Shown here piece after piece: positions 17,236 to 25,512 of a stretch of 64,000 nucleotides of DNA. This stretch comes from Elusimicrobiota bacterium (lineage in GTDB: Bacteria; Elusimicrobiota; Elusimicrobia; UBA1565; UBA9628). Below the pieces are notes generated by a model. The model was not told the origin of the DNA. It saw only the letters and a program-made list of their open reading frames with translations, and did not search any database. The position numbers and the translations under genes are program-made. Each line of letters starts with the position of its first letter. Within the stretch, counting starts at the first letter, position 1. Where the stretch lies: NCBI GenBank assembly GCA_003151975.1, contig PLZD01000002.1:65638-129637 (forward strand), given 5' to 3'.

Positions 17236-18429
17236 ATGAACAAGCTCGCGCTCGTCAGCTGTCTGATCGCCTTCGCAACATTTCGTCCCGCCATCGCGCG
17301 GGCCGATCCCCTTTCCTTGGACACCGACGATAAGGAAAATCGGGTACAGATCAGGAAGGAGAAAGCACAGGAAGCAAACCCGAACCCGCCTGTCGATGCC
17401 TCCGACTACAACCGCCCCCATCGCGCGCCTCCGCGCTATAAGTCGACGACTTGGGAGTTTATCCAGAACCCTGATCGATACCCATCGATATTATTGCAGG
17501 AAAACGCGCTCCAGACTGTCGAAGGTCACCAAGACACCGTCTCGATAGCCAATAACAACGATTTGCAGCACGGCCAGAATCTATTTCAGCAGACCGCCGT
17601 GCTCAGCGGCATTTTGCCTCTGGCCGAGTGGTTCAGCTTGACCGTGGCTGGCGGAATCACCCTCAACGAAATTTCGAGCGCCAAGACGCAGCAATTCAAT
17701 GCCACCGTTAATGATAATAGCATCGGGTTATACCTGGTCGGTTTCCGCTTCTACTTGGTCGGCTCCGCTCCGTTCTGGGAGGCGGAGAAGAACCCGGATC
17801 GGTGGCCATCCATCGGCGTGACCGGCCAAGGCTCTACCAGCATGGCCTACGAAGTCGCCAATTCCCAGACGGATTCCCTCACGACCGCTTTTCAGGCGGT
17901 CAACACGCAGACGTGGCGCATCGACCTCGACAACCACCTTCCTTTGTGCGATTGGTATACGGCGGTCCCGGACATTTACGGCCTTTATCAGATGTCGACC
18001 TCGCCGAGAGTCATCGAAAACGCGACAACCGGCATCGACGCCAGCACTTCCCACTTGCGCTTCTTGGGAGGAACTCTCGAGCAGCGCTTTTACCTCGTTG
18101 GGAAGAATCTGCTGTTCGACGATAAGGGGCTTAATCCGGACCGTTGGTCGAGTTTCTATACGATCTTGGGAGGGCAGTCGGCCCTCTCGGGCGACAACTC
18201 GTTCACGGGCGTCGACGCCAACGCGCATAGCCGCGGGAATGATTCAAAGTCCTTGTTCGCCGATTTCGGCTTCCGCCTGCCGATGACCTCCCACGCGACT
18301 TTGCGCCTGGAGGCCGACCTCACCTACACGGACAACTTTTCTTCGGAGGTTCCGGGCTTCCGTGCGAGCAGCCGAGTTCGGGAGACTCAGCTCGGCGGAT
18401 TGGCCCAGTTCCGCTACTACTTCTTCTAG
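17236..18429 (+). CDS. Exported beta-barrel-like protein with a repeated NPDR-W motif
   Basis: A 397-residue protein of unknown function. Residues 1-23 are a signal peptide (cleavage near ARA-DP). After a charged segment (about 25-70) the sequence alternates hydrophobic and polar residues, and it ends RYYFF, as in an outer-membrane barrel with a terminal Phe. The motif NPDR followed by aromatic-P/S-S occurs three times (NPDRYPSI, NPDRWPSI, NPDRWSSF), each after a strand-like region. This suggests three related loops or periplasmic turns. The stop codon overlaps that of the opposing gene within CTAG. The short gap to icd (73 bp) holds a TATACT box about 24 nt before the ATG. Confidence 0.7.
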   Translation: MNKLALVSCLIAFATFRPAIARADPLSLDTDDKENRVQIRKEKAQEANPNPPVDASDYNRPHRAPPRYKSTTWEFIQNPDRYPSILLQENALQTVEGHQDTVSIANNNDLQHGQNLFQQTAVLSGILPLAEWFSLTVAGGITLNEISSAKTQQFNATVNDNSIGLYLVGFRFYLVGSAPFWEAEKNPDRWPSIGVTGQGSTSMAYEVANSQTDSLTTAFQAVNTQTWRIDLDNHLPLCDWYTAVPDIYGLYQMSTSPRVIENATTGIDASTSHLRFLGGTLEQRFYLVGKNLLFDDKGLNPDRWSSFYTILGGQSALSGDNSFTGVDANAHSRGNDSKSLFADFGFRLPMTSHATLRLEADLTYTDNFSSEVPGFRASSRVRETQLGGLAQFRYYFF

Positions 18430-19406
18430 AACAGCAGGGTCAGTGTGCCGGTGTAGAGGTCGGTGCCCGAGCCGCCCTGGATCGTGTGGTCCCATTTCCC
18501 CCGGACGCTGACGCGGCCTGCGACGGTCGTCTTGAAAGCGAGTTCCTGCGAAATCGCCCAAGTGTTGTCGGTCGCCGATTGCGCCGCACCCAGCGAGCCG
18601 TGCAGGCGGCAGTGCCACGGGAGCTTTACATCGAGGGCCGCGGTCCCGTCGTTCTTGAACAGACCACCGGCGGTCGAGCTCATGCCGCTGGCGCCTGTCC
18701 CGAATCGCGGAGCGCCCGCGCGCGACTCGATGACCCCGGGATCCCCCGAGTAAAAGTAATGGCCGATCTCGAGGGAAGGCACTACGATCTGGCCGAAGAG
18801 CGGTTTTTCGACCGTGAAATTGGGATGCCATTGGGACAAATTGTCGGCGGCCAATCCCGCCGGGACCTTGACGGGCTTCTTGCCCTTCACTTTGATCGTT
18901 TGAGCGGCCGTTGTCTCTGGGATGTGGTAAAAAAAGAGATCGTTGTCGAAGGAAAACCCAAGGAATTCCTTCGGCGGCGGGGGCGCTTCGTCCTTGTCCT
19001 CATTGGAGATGCTCTCATTCATGGGCGGCGGAGCGTCGCTGTGAGTCGGAGCCTCATTGATATAGTATGAAACTCCCCAGCTGGGCCCAAAGTAGCGCGT
19101 GTCGAGGATGTAATCACGCCAACCGGTGAGCGTGCCGCGGTAGCTCCAGTTGTCGTCTGGCGTATGCTCGAAGCCCAAAGCGACCTGCTTGGAGAGAGTT
19201 TCTTGGCTGCCATGGTCGTGGGTCCAGCTGAAACTGCCGTTAAGCGACCAGTCAGGACGATCACCGAAATCGACCCGGCCTTTCCCATCCCAGGCGCGAT
19301 ACCCGTTGCCGGTCGTCCCATCCGAGGTGATCGAGATGTCGGGCATCTCCGCCGCCGCCCAGGCGGGCGCCGCCAAGGCGGCCGCGATTAGAAGCGTCAA
19401 GCGCAT
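18426..19406 (-). CDS. Exported beta-barrel-like protein
   Basis: A protein of about 326 residues with a signal peptide ending AWA-AAEM. Strands rich in aromatic residues and the C-terminus TLTLLF fit an outer-membrane barrel. A proline-rich acidic loop (DAPPPMNESISNEDKDEAPPPP) interrupts the strands at about residues 125-147. The start at 19406 (MRLTLLI) is preferred over the ATG at 19415: a TATAAT box (19414-19419) overlaps the upper ATG and ends 7 nt before the lower one, so a transcript would begin at or one base before the lower ATG. It faces the 17236 gene tail to tail. Function unknown. Confidence 0.68.
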   Translation of the reverse strand: MRLTLLIAAALAAPAWAAAEMPDISITSDGTTGNGYRAWDGKGRVDFGDRPDWSLNGSFSWTHDHGSQETLSKQVALGFEHTPDDNWSYRGTLTGWRDYILDTRYFGPSWGVSYYINEAPTHSDAPPPMNESISNEDKDEAPPPPKEFLGFSFDNDLFFYHIPETTAAQTIKVKGKKPVKVPAGLAADNLSQWHPNFTVEKPLFGQIVVPSLEIGHYFYSGDPGVIESRAGAPRFGTGASGMSSTAGGLFKNDGTAALDVKLPWHCRLHGSLGAAQSATDNTWAISQELAFKTTVAGRVSVRGKWDHTIQGGSGTDLYTGTLTLLF

Positions 19407-19430
19407 CGGGATCATTATACGAATTGAATA

Positions 19431-21002
19431 TTAATTTCTCGTTTCCCGGAGCTCGAAGAGCAGCAGGCTGGATTCATCGGCCCAATCGGGAGGGCCCGCC
19501 GCCGGAACGAGGCTCGGCTTCTGATCGAAACCGGAGCTCACTGTTGAGAAGCCGATGAAGCGGTAGCGCTTCAAGAGAAGGGCGCGAATTCCATCGCGGA
19601 ACCGTTCTCCGAGCCTTGAAGAGACCAAGGTCGAGCCGGACTGCGTTGAGTAAACGACGAATTTCGGCGCCGACGCCTCGATCTTCGCCAGCTCCTCGTC
19701 CCCCTCTCTGGGTCGTGGGTACATCGTGAGCGGAAGGATGGTGATGTGCTCGGTGGCTGCGCGGCGGCCGGCGTAGACGTAAAGCTGGGGCTCGGAGCCG
19801 AAGACGTACATGGCGTCCGACGGCTCCGAATGCGTTCTGATGTAGTCGGCGATGGGGTAGCTTTCGTACAGCGGGTTAGGGAACATCAGCTCTTTGGCGA
19901 CGGCTTCCGGCGGATCGCGGAAGTAGATGCCGGCAAAAACAAGCCCCGGATAGAGACTCGCGGCGAAAACCAGGCCCAAGCCGAGGCTCCGGCGGGACTT
20001 CGTCAGGCGCTCCACACCCATGCCGCAGGCCAGGCAGAAGGGAGGCAGAGCCTGCAGAAAATAATGCGGGAAGAACAAGAAGCCCGCCATCAGCCCCGCG
20101 AGCGCCGTTCCCAGCCAGACGACGACCAAAGTCTCGAAACGGTGTTTCCGATCGACGGAGATGCCGGGCAGTCCCGCCGCCGCCAGGGCGCAGAACGGCC
20201 AACTTCCTTTTATAAGAAGCGGCAAAAGAATATGCGCGAGCCAGGATGCCTGGGAGCTCAGGCCGCCCCCGGATGCCGCCGCGCGGGCGTAGTCCATGTT
20301 GCGCCGGAAGACATCATCCCAGAAGACGCCGAAACTGCCATGTGCGGCGAAATAGACCGCGAAAGCGCATGGCGCCAAGGCGCTCCCTAGGGTGAACCAG
20401 AAGAAGCGCTCTAGCCTTCGATTCGCGGCTCCCCAGACCGCGAGCGATCCAAAGGCGACGGCGCTCCACAAGCAGGTCGGCTTGCTCATGAGCGCGGCGC
20501 CGCATGCGGCGCCCGCGAGAAAGTTCCAGGCGACTGGCTTTGTCGCGCTCCAAGAGCGCAAAATGGCGAATACCGCAGCCGTCATGAAAACGGCGACGAG
20601 AAGCTCCGTGTTGGCGGCAAAGCCGAGACTTCCGGCGGGATAGGCGCTGAGCGTCGCGAAGGCGGCCCCCGGCGCCAGGCGCGCGGGCCAACTCCACGCC
20701 GCCGGCGACGCGATGACAAGCAGTCCCATGATCAGAAGCGAAAGGGCCGCAAACCAAGCGCGCGGCGCCTCCGGCGTATCGCTGAAGGCGTAAGCCAGGC
20801 GGTACGCCAGAAAGATCATGGGCGGCTTGGGGCTCGCGGCGTCTCGGTAGGGCAGGCCTCCCGCCGACCACTGCCGGGCTTCGTAGGAATATTCCCCCTC
20901 GTCGATGATCAAGGGAAGATTCATCCCGTGGCGCCTCAGCGCGAGATGCCACGCGCACAGACCCGCAAAGGCGATCCAGACCCAGAGCGGAGCGCGGCTC
21001 AC
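19431..21002 (-). CDS. GT39/ArnT-like membrane glycosyltransferase
   Basis: A 523-residue multi-pass membrane protein. The first loop carries the acidic pair IIDEGEYSYEARQW typical of GT-C enzymes (PMT/ArnT), about eleven hydrophobic segments follow, and a soluble C-terminal part runs from about residue 370. Such proteins move sugars from polyprenyl phosphate carriers to protein or lipid on the periplasmic side. The GTG start at 21002 overlaps the stop of the GT4 gene (GTGA), giving coupling. A longer reading from 21347 would overlap 345 nt of the GT4 gene and is not supported. Confidence 0.8.
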   Translation of the reverse strand: MSRAPLWVWIAFAGLCAWHLALRRHGMNLPLIIDEGEYSYEARQWSAGGLPYRDAASPKPPMIFLAYRLAYAFSDTPEAPRAWFAALSLLIMGLLVIASPAAWSWPARLAPGAAFATLSAYPAGSLGFAANTELLVAVFMTAAVFAILRSWSATKPVAWNFLAGAACGAALMSKPTCLWSAVAFGSLAVWGAANRRLERFFWFTLGSALAPCAFAVYFAAHGSFGVFWDDVFRRNMDYARAAASGGGLSSQASWLAHILLPLLIKGSWPFCALAAAGLPGISVDRKHRFETLVVVWLGTALAGLMAGFLFFPHYFLQALPPFCLACGMGVERLTKSRRSLGLGLVFAASLYPGLVFAGIYFRDPPEAVAKELMFPNPLYESYPIADYIRTHSEPSDAMYVFGSEPQLYVYAGRRAATEHITILPLTMYPRPREGDEELAKIEASAPKFVVYSTQSGSTLVSSRLGERFRDGIRALLLKRYRFIGFSTVSSGFDQKPSLVPAAGPPDWADESSLLLFELRETRN

Positions 21003-22195
21003 GCGGGAGGCCGTTCCTGATAGAGCCGCTCCTGCGCGCGGACCATCAGGTCGATGTCGAATTCCTCGCCGATGGAGTCCATCGCCGCGCGTCCAAGGCG
21101 CCGGCGCAGCTCCGGATCGCGGAGCAGCTCGAGCACGCGCTGGGTCAACAAGGTTAGGTTGCCCTGCGGCACGAGAAAACCGTTGACTCCGTCTTTCAAA
21201 ATGTCGGAAATCCCATCGGTGGCGTAGCAGACGCAGGGAAGTCCGGATTTCATGGCCTCCACGAGCGCGCGGGGCAGGCCCTCCCAAAGCGAGGTCATCA
21301 CGAACACTTCCGCGACGGCGAGAAGCTCCGCGGTGTCGCGCCGCCAACCGGGCATCGCCACGCGGTTGCTCATCCCTTCGGCGATGACGCGGTATTCCAG
21401 CCGCTGGCGCAGGGGCCCGTCGCCGACGAAAAGGAATGACGTCTCGGGCAGCTTCGCGCAGACCCTCTGGGCCATCGATAGAAAATCGCCCGGGTTTTTC
21501 TGAGGTTTCAAATTTCCAATGGAGAGCACGAGAGGCTTGTGCATCCCGAGACCGAGCGAGGCTTTCTTGCGTTCCTTGTCGGGCACCGGGGCCGGAAACG
21601 CGGGAAGCTTGATCCCCGAGCGAATCAGCCTATAGCGCTCGGGCCGTCCGAGGCGGTGACGGCGCGCGTAATCCTGATTGGACTTAGAGACGAACACGAT
21701 CTCGTCGCTCAGCGCGCAGCAGAGCCGCTCGGCCCAGACATAGAACGACTTGACCCAAGAGGCTTGGTGATCGTTGAAGCCGAAGCCGTGGTAGGTGTGG
21801 ACCACGCGGCGTACGCCGGCGGCCTTCGCGGCCAGGCGCCCGAGCACGCCGGCTTTGGAACTGTGGGTATGCACGACGTCGGGCTTCTCCGCCGTGAAAA
21901 ACGAAACGAGTTGGAGGAAAGCCAGCAGGTCGAGGCCCGGGTGGATGTGCCGCACCAACGACGGCAAGAACAAGGCCCTCCAGTGGGCCGTCTCCGGCAT
22001 GGTCTTGACGTCGTCGTACAGAGCGCCGCCCGGACCGCACACGAGGATCACCTCGAACCGCGAGGGGTCGAGATGCCGCACGGTGTACAGCGTGTTCTCC
22101 TGGGCGCCGCCAAGGTCGAGACGCGTGATCACGTGGACGACCTTGAGCCTGCGCGGCGGCTCCGTCGCGCCGCCGCTTACTGGCCCGGCTTCCAA
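20999..22195 (-). CDS. Family 4 glycosyltransferase
   Basis: A 398-residue GT-B enzyme. The N-terminal half has VVHVITRLDLGGAQENT and the second half VLSIGNLKPQKN, FLFVGDGP and the EX7E region SLWEGLPRALVEAMKSGLP. It probably transfers a sugar to a cell-envelope glycan. The start is TTG at 22195 with AGGA 7 nt upstream, overlapping the SpoIID-domain gene by 19 nt. It belongs to an envelope cluster running from 27558 to 19431. Confidence 0.88.
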   Translation of the reverse strand: MEAGPVSGGATEPPRRLKVVHVITRLDLGGAQENTLYTVRHLDPSRFEVILVCGPGGALYDDVKTMPETAHWRALFLPSLVRHIHPGLDLLAFLQLVSFFTAEKPDVVHTHSSKAGVLGRLAAKAAGVRRVVHTYHGFGFNDHQASWVKSFYVWAERLCCALSDEIVFVSKSNQDYARRHRLGRPERYRLIRSGIKLPAFPAPVPDKERKKASLGLGMHKPLVLSIGNLKPQKNPGDFLSMAQRVCAKLPETSFLFVGDGPLRQRLEYRVIAEGMSNRVAMPGWRRDTAELLAVAEVFVMTSLWEGLPRALVEAMKSGLPCVCYATDGISDILKDGVNGFLVPQGNLTLLTQRVLELLRDPELRRRLGRAAMDSIGEEFDIDLMVRAQERLYQERPPA

Positions 22196-24354
22196 TGCGG
22201 GTTCCTGGGCCGGCTCTTGTTCTTCGCGGAGCGCGCGGGCGTCGCGGGCTCCTTGGCTTTCGCCCTATGCGGATGAAGGTCGTCCGGCGTAAGGTTCGGG
22301 AAATAGGTCGCGAGGATCGTCTTCCAATCGCGGCCGAGGCTCGCTTGGCCGATGGCGCCGGCGCGGCACATGCCGATTCCGTGCCCGGTCCCCGCGCCCC
22401 ACAGGATGAACCGCGAAGGCAGCGTCCCGCTCTTGGTCAGCGGTTGGACGGAGAACAGCGTCGAGCGCAGCGAGCCCGGAGAGAGAAAGTCGGAGATGGC
22501 TTGAGCGCCCTCCAAATTTATGGAGCCGCGCGAGCCGACGACCTCGAGGGCCAGCGCGCGGCCCGTCGAGCTGCGCTTGGAGACGCGCAGGTGTTTGATG
22601 TCCCCGATATACTGCGTGCGCTCGGCGCGGGCCTTCAGGACGCTGGCGTCCAGGATGCGCACCCAGCGCGATTCCGACGGAGGCGTGACTCCCCCCGCCT
22701 CGCAGAAGCTGGTGCGCGGAGGAAATTCGTGGACCCAGCGCTCGAACTCGAGGGGCGTCCGGGGCCGAGGCGCCGGGCGCGCGGCGTCCTCGACGGAGGC
22801 CAGGCCCGCGAGCGTCGGGTCGCCGGAGTCGGCGCCGCTCTCGGTGCGGCCGCCGCAATTCTCGTGTTCCATCACGCGGCCCAGCCTGCCGTCGGCAGCG
22901 AGCAGAACCTGGCCGACCGTGTCGCGCACGGCGCGGCGCGTTTCCTTGGACTCGCCGTTGACGCCGATGTAGCGCTGGCAGCGGGCGGAATCGCAAAGGT
23001 CGGTGCGCTCGACGTTGGGCAGCGCCTGCGACTTGAACCAAAGCGTCAGAGTGCGGCTCAAGACGGCCTGGGCCTTGTAGGCTTCCTCGGGGCTCTTGTC
23101 GGGCATGGCGGCGCCGACGGCGCCCGCGAGGTAGTTCTCGAGATCGAGTTCGTTGACCATGCGCAAGCCGCCGGGCACCGGGACGACCTCGACGGCGCCC
23201 CGAACCTCGCGGTCGCCCTGGTCGAACCCGTAATTTTGGGGGAACGACGGGCTCTTGATGAGCACGCTGCCTTGGGCGGCCGAAGGCAGGATCTGGAACG
23301 GCTGTTTGGCCGTATACTGAATGTTACGCGCGGTGTCGCGGACCTCGACGACGTTATTCTCGGGGCGGAATTCCACCTCCCATTGATCGTAGCCTTTTCC
23401 GTTCTCGTTGACCGCCTCGCCCGCGTTGGTGATCTTGAAGTCGGAATTCGCCATGAAGTAAAAATGCGTCGCGGTCTCGGGCTTGCCCTCCGGGCCGGTG
23501 TAAAGCGCCACGCGCACGGTGACGCTTGATTTCGGCAGGGACGCGTCGGCCGCGTCCGGAGCCAGGAGCGGCCGCGGCAGGCGCCGCAGCGGCAGCGAGT
23601 CGATCGGATTGCCCGGGATGAATTCGGCCAGCTTCTTGGAGCGCTCCAGCGCCTCGGAATCCTTCGGATCGAGCGCCAAGAGCCGGTTGTAGAGCCTCCA
23701 GGCCGAGCGGTTCTGCCCGATCTTGTCGTCGAGCCGAGCGAGTTCGCGGATCGATTCGAGATTGGAGTCGTCGAGCTCGACGCTTTGGCCCAGGTACGCC
23801 ATCGCGGCGGGCTTGTCTCTCACGCCGAGCGCCGTGAGTCCCGTGATGAACGAGGCGACGGGAAGGATGTAGGGTCCCTGGACCAGCGCGTTGCGCAGCG
23901 GGATCATGCCCGCTTTGGGTTGGGAATCCGCCAGAGCCGCGAAGCCGAGGCCCAAGTTGGCCTCGGCCTGCATCGCGGTCGTCGAGGACCGATCGACGGC
24001 CTTCATGAATGATTCCTTGGCCTCCTGCGGGCGGCCTTCGGAAAGGTAGGACCAGCCGCGCTGATCCCAGATGAATCCGTCGGACTCCTCGAGCAGCGAT
24101 GCCTTCACCCAGAGAGGCAGGGCTTCATCCGCATCCCCGCGGTCCCGCGCCAGCAGAGCGAGATTGGCGTCGGGCTCGGGGACCGAGAGTCCCAAGGTCG
24201 CCAGATACCGGTAGCCTCTGAACGCGTCGTCGAGCCTGCCTTCTTGAAAAGACTTGAACGCCGATTCCACCGTCTCCTGGATCTCGGCGCTCCAAACGAC
24301 GACGGCCGACGCGCCGAGAAGGAAAATTATCGCGGCGGCCTTGAGCGATCTCAT
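22177..24354 (-). CDS. SpoIID/LytB-domain protein with N-terminal TPR repeats
   Basis: A 725-residue exported protein. A signal peptide (residues 1-23) is followed by TPR-like helices (about 25-240: ATLGLSVPEPDANLALLARDRG and later repeats). A beta-rich middle comes next, then a SpoIID/LytB domain (about 390-690) with the cysteine pair DLCDSARCQRYIG and the C-terminal signature GAGTGHGIGMCRAGA. SpoIID proteins are lytic transglycosylases or peptidoglycan-binding proteins. Fusion to TPR repeats suggests assembly on an envelope complex. The ATG overlaps the previous stop (ATGA). Confidence 0.85.
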   Translation of the reverse strand: MRSLKAAAIIFLLGASAVVVWSAEIQETVESAFKSFQEGRLDDAFRGYRYLATLGLSVPEPDANLALLARDRGDADEALPLWVKASLLEESDGFIWDQRGWSYLSEGRPQEAKESFMKAVDRSSTTAMQAEANLGLGFAALADSQPKAGMIPLRNALVQGPYILPVASFITGLTALGVRDKPAAMAYLGQSVELDDSNLESIRELARLDDKIGQNRSAWRLYNRLLALDPKDSEALERSKKLAEFIPGNPIDSLPLRRLPRPLLAPDAADASLPKSSVTVRVALYTGPEGKPETATHFYFMANSDFKITNAGEAVNENGKGYDQWEVEFRPENNVVEVRDTARNIQYTAKQPFQILPSAAQGSVLIKSPSFPQNYGFDQGDREVRGAVEVVPVPGGLRMVNELDLENYLAGAVGAAMPDKSPEEAYKAQAVLSRTLTLWFKSQALPNVERTDLCDSARCQRYIGVNGESKETRRAVRDTVGQVLLAADGRLGRVMEHENCGGRTESGADSGDPTLAGLASVEDAARPAPRPRTPLEFERWVHEFPPRTSFCEAGGVTPPSESRWVRILDASVLKARAERTQYIGDIKHLRVSKRSSTGRALALEVVGSRGSINLEGAQAISDFLSPGSLRSTLFSVQPLTKSGTLPSRFILWGAGTGHGIGMCRAGAIGQASLGRDWKTILATYFPNLTPDDLHPHRAKAKEPATPARSAKNKSRPRNPHWKPGQ

Positions 24355-24881
24355 GAGTGCCGCCTCGGCTTCGACTTGGGCCTCTTCTTGACCGAATCCG
24401 TCGCCGCTTTGGTCTTCGTGGTAGCGGCGGTGGCCGGCGGAGCGTCATCGTCCTCGTCCATCGTGTCCTTGGGGGCCGGCCCGTTAATCGGTATGTACTG
24501 AACCTTCTTGCGCGGAATGACCATCTCAAGCTCGGTCAGCGTCTGCATGGCGGCCGGACGCCGGCCCGGAAAGTTGTTTCTCAGAGCTTCATTGGCCTTC
24601 CACCTCAAGGCATCGACGTTGTAGCCGAGTTCCTTGGCGTCTTCGATGAGTCCTGTGACTCGGCGGTATTGAGAAAGGATCTTCTCCGCCTCGCGCTGCT
24701 CGAGCAACTGTCGGATGTCGTCGTCGCCGGCGGAACTCGCTCTGACCGGCGGGTAAACGGCTTTCATGTAGGCGCCATACGCCGTGCGCGCGGATGCGAC
24801 GGCGAAAGGCACGGAGGCCGCGATCACCCCGGCGAACACGAGGTTGCGGACCGTCGCGTACCGAAGGAGAAAATCCAGCAT
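24351..24881 (-). CDS. Membrane-anchored protein of unknown function with charged tail
   Basis: A 176-residue protein: one membrane helix (about 10-35), a helical coil (about 55-110) with an NxxALRWKANEAL-like segment, then an acidic run followed by a Lys/Arg-rich tail (KKRPKSKPRRHS). The ATG at 24881 lies 5 nt after the stop of the preceding gene. A longer reading to 25088 lies inside that gene and is rejected. It is coupled by ATGA to the SpoIID-domain gene, which suggests a shared envelope role. Confidence 0.7.
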   Translation of the reverse strand: MLDFLLRYATVRNLVFAGVIAASVPFAVASARTAYGAYMKAVYPPVRASSAGDDDIRQLLEQREAEKILSQYRRVTGLIEDAKELGYNVDALRWKANEALRNNFPGRRPAAMQTLTELEMVIPRKKVQYIPINGPAPKDTMDEDDDAPPATAATTKTKAATDSVKKRPKSKPRRHS

Positions 24882-24886
24882 GGGAC

Positions 24887-25435
24887 CTACTTCGGAGGAA
24901 TGACTGCCGTGCTCGCAGGATTGACGGGCGTGCCCGTAGGATTGAGGGGCGTGCTGATCTTGATGACCACCTTGTTGGCCACCGTCGGCAGGGACTGAGC
25001 TTTCTGCGACATCTGCTCGACTTCCTGGATGAGATACCAGGCCTCGATCTTGTGGTCGGCCTCGCGGATGTGAGAGTGCGCGAGGCAAGCGTGGTCGTGC
25101 AGCGTCCTTAAGGCTTTGCTGACGCGGTCCGCGATGCGCATGACGGCCTGAGCGGGGCGTATCGAGACTTCCTCGAAGAAGGCGGCGCGTTCGATGCCGC
25201 CTATGAGGTTCGGCAGCGCGCCGATCTCGTGGCTGAAGGTCCGGATCTCCTTCCGGAAATTCTGAAGGTCGTAGCCGAACATGCTGTCGTTCGACTTGAT
25301 CTTGTTCTTCTCGTTGGCCGCGATGCGCTGGGCCCGGAAAAGCAGGTCCTCGAGCTTGGCGTGCAGGGTCGTGATCCTGTCGTTGATGAGGGACAGCTTC
25401 CCCTCGGTCATCTTGAGGGCGCTCGCTTGTTCCAT
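24887..25435 (-). CDS. Helical protein of unknown function
   Basis: A 182-residue, mostly helical protein without signal or membrane segments. The first 65 residues look like a coiled coil (MTEGKLSLINDRITTLHAKL). The C-terminal 25 residues are Thr/Pro-rich and low in complexity (PTGTPVNPAST). GGAG lies about 11 nt upstream of the ATG. It is cotranscribed with the envelope cluster downstream. I recognise no family. Confidence 0.65.
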   Translation of the reverse strand: MEQASALKMTEGKLSLINDRITTLHAKLEDLLFRAQRIAANEKNKIKSNDSMFGYDLQNFRKEIRTFSHEIGALPNLIGGIERAAFFEEVSIRPAQAVMRIADRVSKALRTLHDHACLAHSHIREADHKIEAWYLIQEVEQMSQKAQSLPTVANKVVIKISTPLNPTGTPVNPASTAVIPPK

Positions 25436-25512
25436 GGGCTTTGTTCTCCAGTGCCCGGCATGCCTTCCTTAGAAATGTATCACTTTTCCGGCAACCAGGG
25501 AAGCCGAAGGTG

